Positions 1 through 8,969 are shown, numbered from the stretch's first letter. The stretch is DNA of 64,000 bases from Laspinema sp. D2d (GCF_025370755.1 NZ_JAMXFC010000001.1:124001-188000), one strand, 5' to 3'. Made by a program: numbers and translations. The notes: generated by a model from the sequence alone, not told the origin.

Positions 1-894
1 CGCATTTAAGCGCGGATTTTGACTCTCAGTGGCAGGCAGACGTTGAGGTTCCTCCCCATTAAGTCCTGGAATCAAAGTTGGTTTTTGGGTGGAGGTGGCA
101 ACGAGTAACCCATTGCGTTCGAGGATAAATGCCTCTCCAGTTTTGCCAATTTTGAGCGTTTCTAAAAACTGGTTGATTCCCGAGAGGGGGACATCCCATA
201 AGAGCACCCCCAGGAAACGGCGATCGCGGTCATACACAGGATACACCGCAGAAACATCCAGCCGTTGCCCGATCGCACTCGGTTCAATTCCTGTCCAAAT
301 TGGCCTCCCCTCCTGCACCGCCTGTTGATACCAACCGCGAGTTCGGGAATCATAGTTAGGGCGTTCCCGAAGCAATTCCCCCGGTTTCCCATCATCCCCC
401 CGAGCATAGCGCCGCAAACTCCTCCCGGTTTGCTCAGTAGACAACACGAGATAATGTTCTAAAGGGTTGACCCCTACCAACTCCCCCCGTTCATTGGCAT
501 AGGCGATCGTCCCCAGGTCCAAAAATTCACGACTTTGTTCCCAAAAATACTCCAGTAGCACGTCCGGGTCCTCTCGGTCAATTCCATTTTGGCGAAACAC
601 TTGGGCATTTAGGTGATGCACCAAATGAGGTCGATCTAAATAACGCTGCACCTCTTCTTGCACGCGCTGGGCAATTTCTCCGCGCAGTTGACTGGCAAGT
701 TCATTCACCGTTCGCTGTCCACTGCGAAAGGACAGCCACCCCACCAGTCCCGTTGAGAGTAAGACGGGAATAATAAACGGAACCACCAAAACCGTGCGAA
801 GGCGAAATTTTCCTAGGGATTGGAACCAAGGGCGACTCAAGGGAATCGGGTTCATGGATGGCGGGATGGGGGCTGGAGAGGACTCGGTAAGCAT
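1..894 (-). CDS. dCache-domain membrane sensor, N-terminal part (runs off left edge)
   Basis: An open frame from ATG at 894 continues to base 1 without a stop, giving 298 codons of a longer protein. A short proline-rich cytoplasmic tail is followed by one hydrophobic segment at about residues 36-56, then an extracytoplasmic region with the double-Cache pattern: an amphipathic entry helix, a YDSRTRGWYQQA motif near residue 175 and a repeated beta-rich ligand pocket. Cyanobacterial proteins of this type usually continue with a second membrane helix, HAMP and a histidine kinase, diguanylate cyclase or adenylate cyclase output. That output lies outside the window and cannot be known here. The ligand is unknown; dCache domains commonly bind small organic molecules such as amino acids. 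Confidence 0.8.
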   Translation of the reverse strand, partial: MLTESSPAPIPPSMNPIPLSRPWFQSLGKFRLRTVLVVPFIIPVLLSTGLVGWLSFRSGQRTVNELASQLRGEIAQRVQEEVQRYLDRPHLVHHLNAQVFRQNGIDREDPDVLLEYFWEQSREFLDLGTIAYANERGELVGVNPLEHYLVLSTEQTGRSLRRYARGDDGKPGELLRERPNYDSRTRGWYQQAVQEGRPIWTGIEPSAIGQRLDVSAVYPVYDRDRRFLGVLLWDVPLSGINQFLETLKIGKTGEAFILERNGLLVATSTQKPTLIPGLNGEEPQRLPATESQNPRLNA

Positions 895-1005
895 GGGGCG
901 GATTTTAAATGTAAAGTGTTTGACATTTCAAGCCGATCACCCTGTGGTTTTAACTCAGTTCTAACCCAAACCAACTGTAGTGGATATTTAGCGCGGACAT
1001 CGGAT

Positions 1006-1084
1006 AACGACTGAAGTCGTTACTACGAACGAAAGAAACGACTTTAGTCGTTATCTGAGGTTTGTAGTAACGACTTCAGTCGTT
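1006..1084. repeat. Inverted repeat, dispersed palindromic family (AACGACT...AGTCGTT)
   Basis: Bases 1006-1026 and 1064-1084 are perfect 21-bp inverted copies. Each arm itself contains the palindrome AACGACTGAAGTCGTT or its variant, and a further related palindrome (AACGACTTTAGTCGTT) sits between them. A diverged copy is present at 17939-17959. The element fills the space between the sensor and the Ycf23 gene and could form a cruciform or a transcript hairpin. It looks like a short non-autonomous dispersed repeat. Confidence 0.75.
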
Positions 1085-1124
1085 TCTTTAGGAGTTATCG
1101 TAACTAACCCAACTCAATCCAGAA

Positions 1125-1874
1125 TTAGGCGTGGATGGTGGAACGACTAACGGTGGATAAGGCTTCAACGAGACTCTTGACCCCAGCGATCGCCGCGAGT
1201 TCGTTATCCAGGCGGTTAATCGCGGAACCAACGCCCACTCCAGCGGCCCCAGCGGCGATCGCCATCGGTGCCGTGATGGTGGAAATCCCCGAGGCGCACA
1301 GAACCGGCACAGAAACTGCCCGGGAAATGGCGGAGGCAGCCGCCAACGTGGGTGCTGCTTTTTCGATCGCCCCTAAGATACCAGCGTGTACGGGATTGCT
1401 GCTGGTCCCGCCTTCGGTTTGGATAATATCTGCACCCGCTTTCACCAATTCCTCGGCTAAATCCACTTGCTGATCCAGTTCCAAAATATGGGGAACAGTG
1501 ACGGAAAGCACGATATTCGGCAGTAAGGCGCGGGTTTCCCGCGTCAGTTGCAGCACTTCAGCGGCTTCAAAACGCCGACCCATTGCATAGAAGGCATCAA
1601 AGTTACCAATTTCGATTAAATCTGCACCCGCTTCTACACAGGCTACAAATTTTTCCGGTTCAACGGCAGACACACAAATCGGTAAATCGGTCAACTGTTT
1701 GGCTAATTTGACTAAAGCCGGATCGGCAGCAATATCGATAAAGGTTGCGCCCCCGCGATCGGCGGCCCGAACCACGGTAGCAACGCGATCGGCGTCAAAG
1801 TTGGTCAATCCGGTGATAATTTTTAAGGCACGTCCTTGTTGAAAGGCACGGTCTAAAGCAGGAATCATGGTCAT
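1125..1874 (-). CDS. Ycf23/DUF561 family TIM-barrel-like protein
   Basis: 249 aa with repeated glycine-rich beta-strand/loop motifs typical of a phosphate-binding TIM barrel: GADLIEIGNFDAF around residue 83, AGADIIQTEGGT around 146 and an AAGAAGVGVGSAINRL loop near 208. The pattern matches the DUF561/Ycf23 family, conserved in cyanobacteria and encoded in some algal plastids. Its reaction is not established. The length is normal for the family. The ATG lies just 3' of a weakly purine-rich stretch, and the gene stands alone, with the rhodanese gene on the same strand about 75 bp downstream of its mRNA start. Confidence 0.85.
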   Translation of the reverse strand: MTMIPALDRAFQQGRALKIITGLTNFDADRVATVVRAADRGGATFIDIAADPALVKLAKQLTDLPICVSAVEPEKFVACVEAGADLIEIGNFDAFYAMGRRFEAAEVLQLTRETRALLPNIVLSVTVPHILELDQQVDLAEELVKAGADIIQTEGGTSSNPVHAGILGAIEKAAPTLAAASAISRAVSVPVLCASGISTITAPMAIAAGAAGVGVGSAINRLDNELAAIAGVKSLVEALSTVSRSTIHA

Positions 1875-1950
1875 AATTCAGTTCAGTTTTGAGGCTAATT
1901 TAGCTTTATTTTGACATTCCCTGGTGCAAGACACCAGAGGCAGGGGAGGT

Positions 1951-2796
1951 TTACGGGTTGGGGGATGAGTCTTCAACCTGATAGGAACACCAATCACTCC
2001 AACTCCCGGCGTAGAGTTTGGCGTTGGAGATTCCTGCCATTTCCAGGGAGAGGAGATTCACGCAGGCGGTGACCCCGGACCCGCAATAGACGATAATTTC
2101 ATCGGACCCGGCAATATCCGCCCAGCGTTGCACTTGGTCGCTGTGGGGTCTAACTAGGGCATTCTCGTCGGTGACTTCTTGCCAGGGATAGTTGAGTGCA
2201 CCGGGAATGTGTCCCGCGATCGGGTCGATGGGTTCATGGTTCCCGAGGTAGCGATCGCGTTCTCGGGAGTCGATGAGGGCGACTTCAGGCAAGGGGGACC
2301 GGGTTTTGACTGTTTCGATATCTACCAGGCGATCGGCCCGGATTTGGGGGATAAAGGTGCCTTCGCTGGGTCTGGGAATGGCATCGGTGAGGGGATATCC
2401 GGCAGCTTGCCACCCTTTAAATCCGCCTTCTAAAATGGCAACGCGATCGTGTCCCAGATAGCGCATTAACCACCAGAGTCGGGAGGCAAAGGCAAATCGG
2501 GAATCATCATAAACCACGAGTAACACCTCTGGAGAGGTGACACCGACGGCCCCTAATTTTTGGGCGAATAGTTCGGGATCTGGGAGGGGATGTCGTCCGC
2601 CATGTCGTTGGACTGGAGAGGATAAATCGCGATTGAGGTGCAGATAGTGAGCACCGGGAATATGGTTATGGAGGTACTGTTGTTGTCCCAGTTCAGGATC
2701 AGCGAGGGAAAAGCGACAATCGGCGATCGCAATTTGTGGATCGTCTAGGTGTTGAAATAGCCATTCGGCAGAAACAATCGGATTCGTTTGAGTCAT
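1951..2796 (-). CDS. Thiosulfate/3-mercaptopyruvate sulfurtransferase (tandem rhodanese)
   Basis: 281 aa from ATG 2796. The open frame extends upstream to 2877, but those 27 codons read into low-complexity, repeat-bordering sequence, so the inner ATG is preferred. There are two rhodanese domains. The first (about residues 1-130) lacks a catalytic cysteine. The second (about 165-281) carries the active-site loop CGSGVTAC with the nucleophile at C238. The CG(S/T)GVT type of loop is usual for 3-mercaptopyruvate sulfurtransferases, which transfer sulfane sulfur from mercaptopyruvate or thiosulfate to a thiophilic acceptor. Which donor is used here cannot be read from sequence alone. Confidence 0.9.
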   Translation of the reverse strand: MTQTNPIVSAEWLFQHLDDPQIAIADCRFSLADPELGQQQYLHNHIPGAHYLHLNRDLSSPVQRHGGRHPLPDPELFAQKLGAVGVTSPEVLLVVYDDSRFAFASRLWWLMRYLGHDRVAILEGGFKGWQAAGYPLTDAIPRPSEGTFIPQIRADRLVDIETVKTRSPLPEVALIDSRERDRYLGNHEPIDPIAGHIPGALNYPWQEVTDENALVRPHSDQVQRWADIAGSDEIIVYCGSGVTACVNLLSLEMAGISNAKLYAGSWSDWCSYQVEDSSPNP

Positions 2797-2893
2797 GATC
2801 CGGTTTGAGGGTTGAGTCAAGTATCTAGGGTAAACGCGATCGGTTTTGATTGGATGGGGGGTGGGGGTTACTTCCAAAAGTAGGTTTTTACGT

Positions 2894-3100
2894 CCGGTCC
2901 CCTCCCCTTAGCAAGGGGAGGGTTAGGGTGGGGTCCTCAAGAGGTGCGATCGCACCTCTTGAGGAATGAGTGGGTGGAGAGTTCTCGTACAGGCGCGATC
3001 GCCTCATTATGAGTGACGCCCAAGAAGAACCCCACCCTAATGAGTGACGCCCAAGAAGAACCCCACCCTAACCCTCCCCTTGCCAAGGGGAGGGGACCGG
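2894..3100. repeat. Composite palindromic repeat element, copy 1
   Basis: A 41-bp arm at 2894-2934, starting CCGGTCCCCTCCCC, is repeated in inverted orientation at 3060-3100 with one mismatch. Between the arms lie a perfect 30-bp palindrome centred on HIP1 (2935-2964) and a 31-bp exact tandem duplication (3010-3040 and 3041-3071). A second complete copy with a different centre is at 40300-40503, and a solitary arm is at 25793-25833. This element fills most of the 432-bp gap before the phosphatidyltransferase gene. No transposase is encoded. Confidence 0.85.
3010..3071. repeat. 31-bp exact tandem duplication
   Basis: The unit beginning TGAGTGACGCCCAAGAAGAA occurs twice head to tail with no mismatch. 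The second unit runs into the right arm of the composite palindromic element, so the duplication involves its inner boundary. Exact identity suggests a recent replication-slippage event. Confidence 0.85.
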
Positions 3101-3228
3101 ACGTGATCTTAAGCGTAAAAAACTTACCCTTGCAACGGGTGTTGATTTATCCGTCCTCATTTTCGCCGGAATTTCGTCGGGAAGGTTAACATAACTAAAT
3201 CAAAATTCAGTCTAAAGGGTAAGTAGTT

Positions 3229-3837
3229 GTGGAGACTTGGGCGCGCGATCGCACGAAATTTATCGTTGAACCCATTGCCAAGGGGATTGCCAAACTGGGC
3301 ATTTCTGCCAATACGATTACGCTGTTGAGTTTGTTGTTAAATATTTTGGCGGCAGGGGTAATCGCCAATGATCAACCGTTGTGGGGGGGATTGTTAATGG
3401 GATTGATCGCGATGCCCCTAGATGCGATCGATGGGGCCGTTGCCCGATTACTCAATCAACAGAATGCGTTTGGGGCGTTTTTTGATTCGGTCTTAGACCG
3501 ATTTTCTGAAGGGGCCATTTTAATTGGCATTACGATTTTATTGATTCACCGTCAAGAGTATCCCTCAATTCCGATTTGTTTGTTAGCCCTGCTGGGGTCA
3601 CAGATGGTCAGTTATACCCGGGCCCGGGCGGAAGGATTGAAAATTGAGTGCAAGGTGGGGTGGTTTCCGCGACTGCCTCGGGTGATTATAATGGCAGTGG
3701 GGTTAATTGTGGATCAGTTGCCTGTCGCGTTGTCGGTCCTGGCGATCGCTAGTTTATTGACCAGTTTACAGCGGATTATTCATGTTTATCGGGTCACCCA
3801 TCCCGTAGAGGACTCCTCAGAAATGCCGATTTCGTAG
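3229..3837 (+). CDS. CDP-alcohol phosphatidyltransferase family protein
   Basis: 202 aa from GTG. The family signature D-x2-D-G-x2-A-R-x8-G-x3-D-x3-D is complete: D65, D68, G69, A72, R73, G82, D86, D90. Several hydrophobic segments give the expected multi-pass membrane enzyme. Members condense a CDP-activated lipid with an alcohol such as glycerol-3-phosphate, serine, inositol or inositol phosphate to make phospholipids. The small size resembles PgsA and PI(P) synthases. It converges on a sugar kinase gene, with an inositol-phosphate synthase gene beyond, so an inositol-containing acceptor is a possibility. That acceptor is inferred from neighbours only. Cyanobacteria normally make phosphatidylglycerol with a separate PgsA. 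Confidence 0.85.
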   Translation: METWARDRTKFIVEPIAKGIAKLGISANTITLLSLLLNILAAGVIANDQPLWGGLLMGLIAMPLDAIDGAVARLLNQQNAFGAFFDSVLDRFSEGAILIGITILLIHRQEYPSIPICLLALLGSQMVSYTRARAEGLKIECKVGWFPRLPRVIIMAVGLIVDQLPVALSVLAIASLLTSLQRIIHVYRVTHPVEDSSEMPIS

Positions 3838-3839
3838 GA

Positions 3840-3881
3840 ATTAATAAACCGACAGATCAGCCGATCTGTCGGTTTATTAAT
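3840..3881. terminator. Bidirectional hairpin terminator between convergent genes
   Basis: A perfect inverted repeat with 19-bp arms (3840-3858 and 3863-3881) and a 4-nt AGCC loop lies between the stops of the convergent phosphatidyltransferase and PfkB genes. The AT-rich stem base (TTAATAAACC) supplies a short T-rich tail in either direction. Confidence 0.8.
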
Positions 3882-3891
3882 CCCCCAACTA

Positions 3892-4767
3892 TTATGAACT
3901 CGGGATTGATTGGGGAGTTTGCCACTCCCGCAGGGGACCGAACTGTTCGAGTTTGCGAGTGGCAACTTGGGCGGCAAATCGGGCAGCAAGATGACAAGGT
4001 TCTCCGGTTAATCGAGAATATAAATAACCGGCGATGTAGGTATCTCCGCAGCCAGTTGGATCAACGGAGGTAGTCGGTGCAAAGGCCGGAATTTGCTCCA
4101 GAGTACCGGATTGATAAACCCAAGATCCTCGACTTCCAGCGGTGATTAAAACTTCTCGAACTCCCCATTGATTCAGGGCGATCGCCGCTGCTTCTAGGTC
4201 TGTTTTTCCCGATAGCAGTTGTGCTTCTTCGATATCCACTTTCAAAATATGAACCCCAGCGAGTCCAGAGACTTTTTCGGCCCAGTCCATTGCCTGGACC
4301 TTTTGATGAATGACTTGCCGTAAAAATCCTTGTCCATCTAAAGAAATTAAAGCTTGGGTTGCAAAAACTGCTTGCAGAAATTCCAGGGACATCTCCTGAT
4401 TAGTGAGTGCGCCTAAATGAAAGAGGCGGGCTGGAATTTGGCCTAAGTCTGGGGGAGTGAAGGGGGAAGCAATAGCCTGGACTCGTTGTTGCCGACTATC
4501 CAGGCGATCGCGCTGATAACTATTTTCAAACTGGGTAGTTTCGGGGCTTTCAAGCCAAAAAACAGCAATGCCCCGATTTTTTAATTCTTCTAACAGAGGA
4601 CTCCGGTCTGAAGCAGAGGTTTTGGTTAATACTGCCACATTTAACCCCAAAGTTTTTAAGGCGATGGCCGTATAAATCGCTGTTCCTCCCGCCATTTCTT
4701 GGACAATTTTTCCATCAATTTTAATCCGGTCCTGGGTCACATGACCGATGACACAAACATCAAACAT
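3892..4767 (-). CDS. PfkB-family carbohydrate (possibly inositol) kinase
   Basis: 291 aa. The N-terminal GHVTQD and GGTAIYTA motifs and the C-terminal DPTGCGDTYIAGYL signature (anion hole and catalytic aspartate, here GCGD rather than GAGD) place it in the ribokinase/PfkB family of ATP-dependent sugar kinases. The substrate is not determined. Plant and archaeal myo-inositol kinases belong to this family, and the neighbouring gene on the same strand encodes inositol-phosphate synthase, so inositol or an inositol phosphate is a reasonable candidate. An adenosine, ribose or other sugar kinase role is not excluded. It lies 117 bp downstream of the synthase gene, so co-transcription is possible. 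Confidence 0.8.
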   Translation of the reverse strand: MFDVCVIGHVTQDRIKIDGKIVQEMAGGTAIYTAIALKTLGLNVAVLTKTSASDRSPLLEELKNRGIAVFWLESPETTQFENSYQRDRLDSRQQRVQAIASPFTPPDLGQIPARLFHLGALTNQEMSLEFLQAVFATQALISLDGQGFLRQVIHQKVQAMDWAEKVSGLAGVHILKVDIEEAQLLSGKTDLEAAAIALNQWGVREVLITAGSRGSWVYQSGTLEQIPAFAPTTSVDPTGCGDTYIAGYLYSRLTGEPCHLAARFAAQVATRKLEQFGPLREWQTPQSIPSS

Positions 4768-4884
4768 TCGACAATTTAGACAAGATTGGGGTAAGACCGG
4801 GAAGTAAAAAATTTAGGCTTAAACTAGGGAATTTTTCCAAAAATTATCGCCTCACTCGTCAAGAATGAGGCGATGGGGAGTTGA

Positions 4885-5988
4885 TTAATACTCTCTAAAT
4901 CCGTTAATAAATTCCTCGGTCATCCGGTAGGCATCTCCATCGGGATATTGCTTGGGCGGATGCTTCATAAAGTAGGAAGAGGGAGAAAAGAGTACGCCGC
5001 CTTTACCGCGATCGAGGGCCAATTTACAGCAGCGAATCGCATCGATCGCCACCCCGGCGGAGTTGGGTGAATCCTCCACAGACAGGCGCATTTCAATGTT
5101 CATCGGCACATCCCCGAAGAGTTTGCCTTCCACGCGAATAAAACAAACTTTATTATCTTTCTGCCAGGGGACATAATCACTCGGTCCCACATGAATATCC
5201 TCATCCTCCAGTCTAGTTTCACAAACCGACTGAACCGCTTCCGTCTTCGATTCTTTTTTAGACTTTAAGCGGGTGCGATTTAACATATTCAAGAAATCCG
5301 TATTTCCTGCGGTATTGAGTTGATAAGTCCGTTCGATTTTGACCCCTCTTTTTTTCGCCAGGTCAGTAATCATCCGGTGAACAATTGTCGCCCCAAGCTG
5401 GGATTTAATATCATCACCGACGATGGGAATATTGCGCGACTCAAATTTATCCGCCCACAACTGATTACTAGCAATAAAGACCGGAATGCAATTGACAAAA
5501 GCAACCCCTGCTTCTAGGCAGCATTCAGCATAAAAACTCGTTGCTTCTTCCGACCCCACTGGGAGATAATTCACGAGGACCTGAGCGCGGGATTCTTTTA
5601 AAATAGCAATGACATCATCTCGGGTTGGTTCGGGGGCATCGCTCGGGATGAAGGTATATTTGTCTGCATAATTGACTAAATGTTCGGAGACCCCATCTAA
5701 GATTCTTCCCATGCTGACTTTCGTGCCAATTTCGGGAATGTCTTGGCAGAAAACTGTCGTACAATTGGGTTCAGCAAAGATCGCTTTAGAGATATCTTGG
5801 CCGACTTTTCGACGGTCGATATCGAAAGCTGCAACCACATCAATATCGTTCGGTTTATAACCGCCAATATCCCAGTGCATTAAGCCGATCGCTTCTTCAG
5901 AAGTCTTATCTTTATAAAAGTAAATTCCCTGTACCAAGGAGCTAGCACAGTTACCAACGCCTACGATCGCTAGTTTAATTTTTTCCAC
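4885..5988 (-). CDS. myo-inositol-1-phosphate synthase
   Basis: 367 aa from GTG 5988, which follows a GGGGA ribosome-binding sequence. The frame stays open to 6162, but the extra residues are not family-like and the Rossmann strand (KLAIVGVGNCASSLVQGI) begins just after the GTG. The body carries signatures of the compact bacterial/archaeal inositol-phosphate synthase family, for example NTAGNTDFLNML and VGDDIKSQLGATIVHR. The enzyme converts glucose-6-phosphate to inositol phosphate with internally recycled NAD. The length fits the short, non-eukaryotic class. With a downstream PfkB kinase and a convergent CDP-alcohol phosphotransferase, it suggests local inositol lipid or solute metabolism. 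Confidence 0.88.
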   Translation of the reverse strand: MEKIKLAIVGVGNCASSLVQGIYFYKDKTSEEAIGLMHWDIGGYKPNDIDVVAAFDIDRRKVGQDISKAIFAEPNCTTVFCQDIPEIGTKVSMGRILDGVSEHLVNYADKYTFIPSDAPEPTRDDVIAILKESRAQVLVNYLPVGSEEATSFYAECCLEAGVAFVNCIPVFIASNQLWADKFESRNIPIVGDDIKSQLGATIVHRMITDLAKKRGVKIERTYQLNTAGNTDFLNMLNRTRLKSKKESKTEAVQSVCETRLEDEDIHVGPSDYVPWQKDNKVCFIRVEGKLFGDVPMNIEMRLSVEDSPNSAGVAIDAIRCCKLALDRGKGGVLFSPSSYFMKHPPKQYPDGDAYRMTEEFINGFREY

Positions 5989-6462
5989 AATCAGTCCCCG
6001 TCTCGTGTACTTGCATTTGTCGAAATTGTCAACGTTAACAATAACATAACTAACGGAGGGAAAATCAGGGGGGTTAACCGGGCTGCCTCCGAAGTTGTTC
6101 TCTCCAACCAGCTTTGTCTTGATCAGGGTTAGCCCAGCCCCGGTTGGGTAGACCGGATCCATAACCCTCCATCCTCAGAGAATAGCCTTTTGCTATTTCC
6201 TGAACATTTTAGAGTATTTATGCAAGGATTGTGAACTGCGGAATGATTCCATACCCTTTCCCCTAACTGATTGATGCCCTGAAATATTAAAACAACCCAG
6301 ATAGGAGTTCCCCAATGGAGGCGATCGCCTCCACTGCCTGATCCAGACCCCAAAATACCCCTGATGCAAAAAAGCCTATTGCCCGAAGTAGACCCAAACA
6401 CCCATACTAAAGACAGTGGTGCTTGTCACCCAATTGCGGCTTTGTAATGGTTCTACAATTCT
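5989..6462. other. Intergenic, divergent promoter region of inositol-phosphate synthase and hisC
   Basis: 474 bp without a convincing gene. Near the synthase start it is AT-rich and includes the near-palindrome GTCAACGTTAAC. A perfect HIP1-centred palindrome, GGAGGCGATCGCCTCC, lies near 6316. Open frames across the region lack family features. Both flanking genes are transcribed outward, so their promoters should lie here, but I could not fix -10/-35 boxes with confidence. Confidence 0.5.
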
Positions 6463-7611
6463 ATGCTGAGTTTTATTCGCTCAGATTTGGCTCAACTGAT
6501 TGCTTATACTCCCCACCCGGGGGGCACTATCGATTCCCCTGGGGGGAAACCTGCCCAAATTGATCGGGTGGATACGAATGAAAGTCCCTACGACTTACCT
6601 GCGGCCCTTAAAGAAAAGCTGGCATGGACCTATCAACAGGAGATCGAAACCAATCGCTATCCTGACGGGAGTCATGCCTCCTTAAAGCAAGCGATCGCGG
6701 AATATGTGAACGAATCAGCCCAACTCCCTGATTCCCCTATCACCGCCAGCCATATTTCCCTCGGCAATGGTTCCGATGAACTGATTCGTTCTTTACTCAT
6801 TGCTACCTGTCTCGGTGGTGAAGGGTCGGTTTTGGTCGCCCATCCTACCTTTTCTATGTATGGGATTTTAGCCCAAACCCTGGGCATTCCTGTGGTGGAA
6901 GTCGGGCGCAACGAAACGAACTTTGAAATCGACATCCCCGCCGCACAGGCGGCAGTCGCCAATACCCAAAATCCCCCGATTCGGGTGGTGTTTGTGGTTC
7001 ATCCCAACTCCCCCACCGCCAATGCTTTAACTTCGGCTGAACTCGATTGGATCCGCAGTTTGCCCCCGAATATTTTGGTGGCGATCGATGAGGCGTATTT
7101 TGAATTTAGTCAAACCAGTGTGGTGAGTGAGTTACTCCAGCATCCGAATTGGGTGATTATGCGGACCTTTTCCAAAGCTTTTCGCTTGGCGGCCCTGCGG
7201 GTGGGCTATGCGATCGCCCATCCGGAACTCACCGCTACCCTGGAAAAAGTCCGCCTACCGTACAATCTCCCGGCGTTCTCCCAAATTGCCGCATCCCTGG
7301 CGATCGCCCATCGTCAGGAACTCCTCAGCACTATTCCCGAAATTTTAACCGAGCGCGATCGCTTCCTGGAACAATTGCAACCCTTACAAAAATTTCGCCT
7401 GTGGGGGAGTGCAGCTAACTTTATTTACCTGCGCCCGAATCTCCAGGACCCATCGGCGATCGGCCCTACCCTGACTCGCATCACGGAGGAACTCAAGGCC
7501 CAAGGGACCCTGATTCGTCACACGGGAGGCGGTTTAAGAATTACCCTCGGCACACCGGAGGAAAATCACCGCACCTTATCCCGCTTGCAGGAATTCAATT
7601 TTGGAGATTAG
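6463..7611 (+). CDS. hisC: Histidinol-phosphate aminotransferase
   Basis: 382 aa class-I/II PLP aminotransferase. Family features are the N-terminal [10 protein letters not shown] segment, RYPDGS, NGSDELI, the HPNSPT loop, AIDEAYFEF and the PLP-lysine motif [15 protein letters not shown], with the lysine at K238. It transfers the amino group of glutamate to imidazole-acetol phosphate in histidine synthesis. Some HisC homologues act on other aromatic substrates, and cyanobacteria often carry more than one, so the exact substrate is inferred. It is monocistronic here, followed by a small hairpin. Confidence 0.88.
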   Translation: MLSFIRSDLAQLIAYTPHPGGTIDSPGGKPAQIDRVDTNESPYDLPAALKEKLAWTYQQEIETNRYPDGSHASLKQAIAEYVNESAQLPDSPITASHISLGNGSDELIRSLLIATCLGGEGSVLVAHPTFSMYGILAQTLGIPVVEVGRNETNFEIDIPAAQAAVANTQNPPIRVVFVVHPNSPTANALTSAELDWIRSLPPNILVAIDEAYFEFSQTSVVSELLQHPNWVIMRTFSKAFRLAALRVGYAIAHPELTATLEKVRLPYNLPAFSQIAASLAIAHRQELLSTIPEILTERDRFLEQLQPLQKFRLWGSAANFIYLRPNLQDPSAIGPTLTRITEELKAQGTLIRHTGGGLRITLGTPEENHRTLSRLQEFNFGD

Positions 7612-7647
7612 ATCCCAATCCGGTTGCTAAAAGTCGATTTTCTCTTG

Positions 7648-7665
7648 AGCCCGCGCAGGCGGGCT
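7648..7665 (+). terminator. Hairpin downstream of hisC
   Basis: Arms AGCCCGC (7648-7654) and GCGGGCT (7659-7665) form a GC-rich stem with a 4-nt loop 37 bp after the hisC stop. There is no strong T-run, so its terminator role is uncertain. Confidence 0.4.
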
Positions 7666-7750
7666 TAGTCCCTGTAGCCCCACCCTTTCCTTACGGAACG
7701 CTACGCGAACAGGGTGCGGGTTTTGGAGACTTTTACAAGCGGATTCCGTC

Positions 7751-8347
7751 TTAAACTGCCGCCACCTTAACCGGGGACTTCTTTTCTAAACGTCGGATGG
7801 TCCGCACAGTTTGAGGCAGGACCCCAACCAATCGGGCGATCGCCTCATCGGGGAGTCGGATCACGGTTTCGCGATCGAAATAATGCTGAAACTGAGTGAG
7901 CAGCATTTGGGTCCGGTGCAAGGATACCGGCTGGACTGTAAGCTGTTCCATTAATCGAATCCAATGGCGGCGAATGGCAAAGGCTTTTTGCCGTTCCTCG
8001 TAGCTTTCCGGATAGAGCAACACCAGATCCCCCACGGGAATCGTTTGCTGACACTCAATATCAAAAATGCCTCCAACGGCGGCCCCGGGACCCACGAATT
8101 CCGCATGAAAGCGCTTGTAGACAATCAATCCACAGCGTCGGCGACTGTCCACCACAAACAATTGACCGCTATTGAGTTGGGTCAAGATTTGAGCACTATG
8201 GGCATATTTAATCAAGGCACGAGAAGGATTGCCCGTCTCGCCCTTGGCTGTGGGGCGATCGGGACAGTCAGACGGAAGGGGACCCAAGGGATGATATCCT
8301 TGGGCCTCTCGATTTTGGTTCCGGTCCTCATGTTTGTGTTGAGTCAT
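7751..8347 (-). CDS. Conserved hypothetical protein with C-terminal HTH-like segment
   Basis: 198 aa that I do not recognise. The first 45 residues are polar and probably disordered. The middle (about 50-115) is beta-rich (SGQLFVVDSRRRCGLIVYKRF). The C-terminus (about 140-190) is helical, with a sequence resembling the recognition helices of Crp-type regulators: LPDEAIARLVGVLPQTVRTIRRL. The layout of a beta domain followed by an HTH recalls CRP/FNR proteins, but the cNMP-binding signature is absent. A DNA-binding regulator is a guess from shape only. Codon use and HIP1 content are like its neighbours, so it is probably a resident cyanobacterial gene. Confidence 0.65.
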   Translation of the reverse strand: MTQHKHEDRNQNREAQGYHPLGPLPSDCPDRPTAKGETGNPSRALIKYAHSAQILTQLNSGQLFVVDSRRRCGLIVYKRFHAEFVGPGAAVGGIFDIECQQTIPVGDLVLLYPESYEERQKAFAIRRHWIRLMEQLTVQPVSLHRTQMLLTQFQHYFDRETVIRLPDEAIARLVGVLPQTVRTIRRLEKKSPVKVAAV

Positions 8348-8969
8348 TTGAGGGTTCTCTTCTCATGCCGAAAATCACTACATCTAAACCGGGCAACTCC
8401 TGACTACAAGAGGGGGTTAGAAAACTCCCCAAATTTAAGGAATAAATTTTCCCCAAGTTTATTATTCCCGGGTGGCACAGATAAACGTGCTTTTCTATTC
8501 AAAAGTCAGTTTCAAGGCGTTCAAAATAGTGTTACCGATTGAAAAGCCTTAGTCTCCTTATTCAAAAACAGGCCGGGGAGCGCCGGAAAAACAAGATAAA
8601 CTCGCTCAGGTTGGAATTTTTTAAATGAGGGGATTAAAGTCTGCTTCCAGTTTACTCAAAATAGGAAAGGCATTGATTCACGAGGACTGGGGTAGAAAAT
8701 TCCTCCTCAATCAGGATGTCAAAGCCCAATTTTTTAATCAGCAAGGCGGAGTCATGACACCTTCAGTTTGCTCTGGATAGCCACACCCTTGAGTTGCCCT
8801 GAGTTTTTGCAAACCTAGCGGTACCCGATTTGCTATCACTCTCTAGGCGTAGAAACCGGGTTGTTTGTCCAGAATGGTTGCTAATCCTGATAGATTGTGG
8901 GCAAAAATCCAGTTGTCTTCCCACTTCTGATGGGTGATCTTTAATGAAGAATGAAGCGATCGCCTGCCC
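8348..8969. other. Long intergenic region, no gene seen
   Basis: About 620 bp upstream of the HTH-like gene and downstream of the acetyltransferase. Both strands are interrupted by stops, and short open frames lack ribosome-binding sites or family features. A small inverted AT-rich motif (AAATTTAAGGAATAAATTT) occurs around 8431-8449. I see no tRNA or repeat-family copy here. Confidence 0.4.

Noticed and set aside
5989-6162. N-terminal extension of the inositol-phosphate synthase up to ATG 6162
   Set aside because: The extra 58 residues are not family-like, and a GTG with a ribosome-binding sequence at 5988 directly precedes the Rossmann strand.
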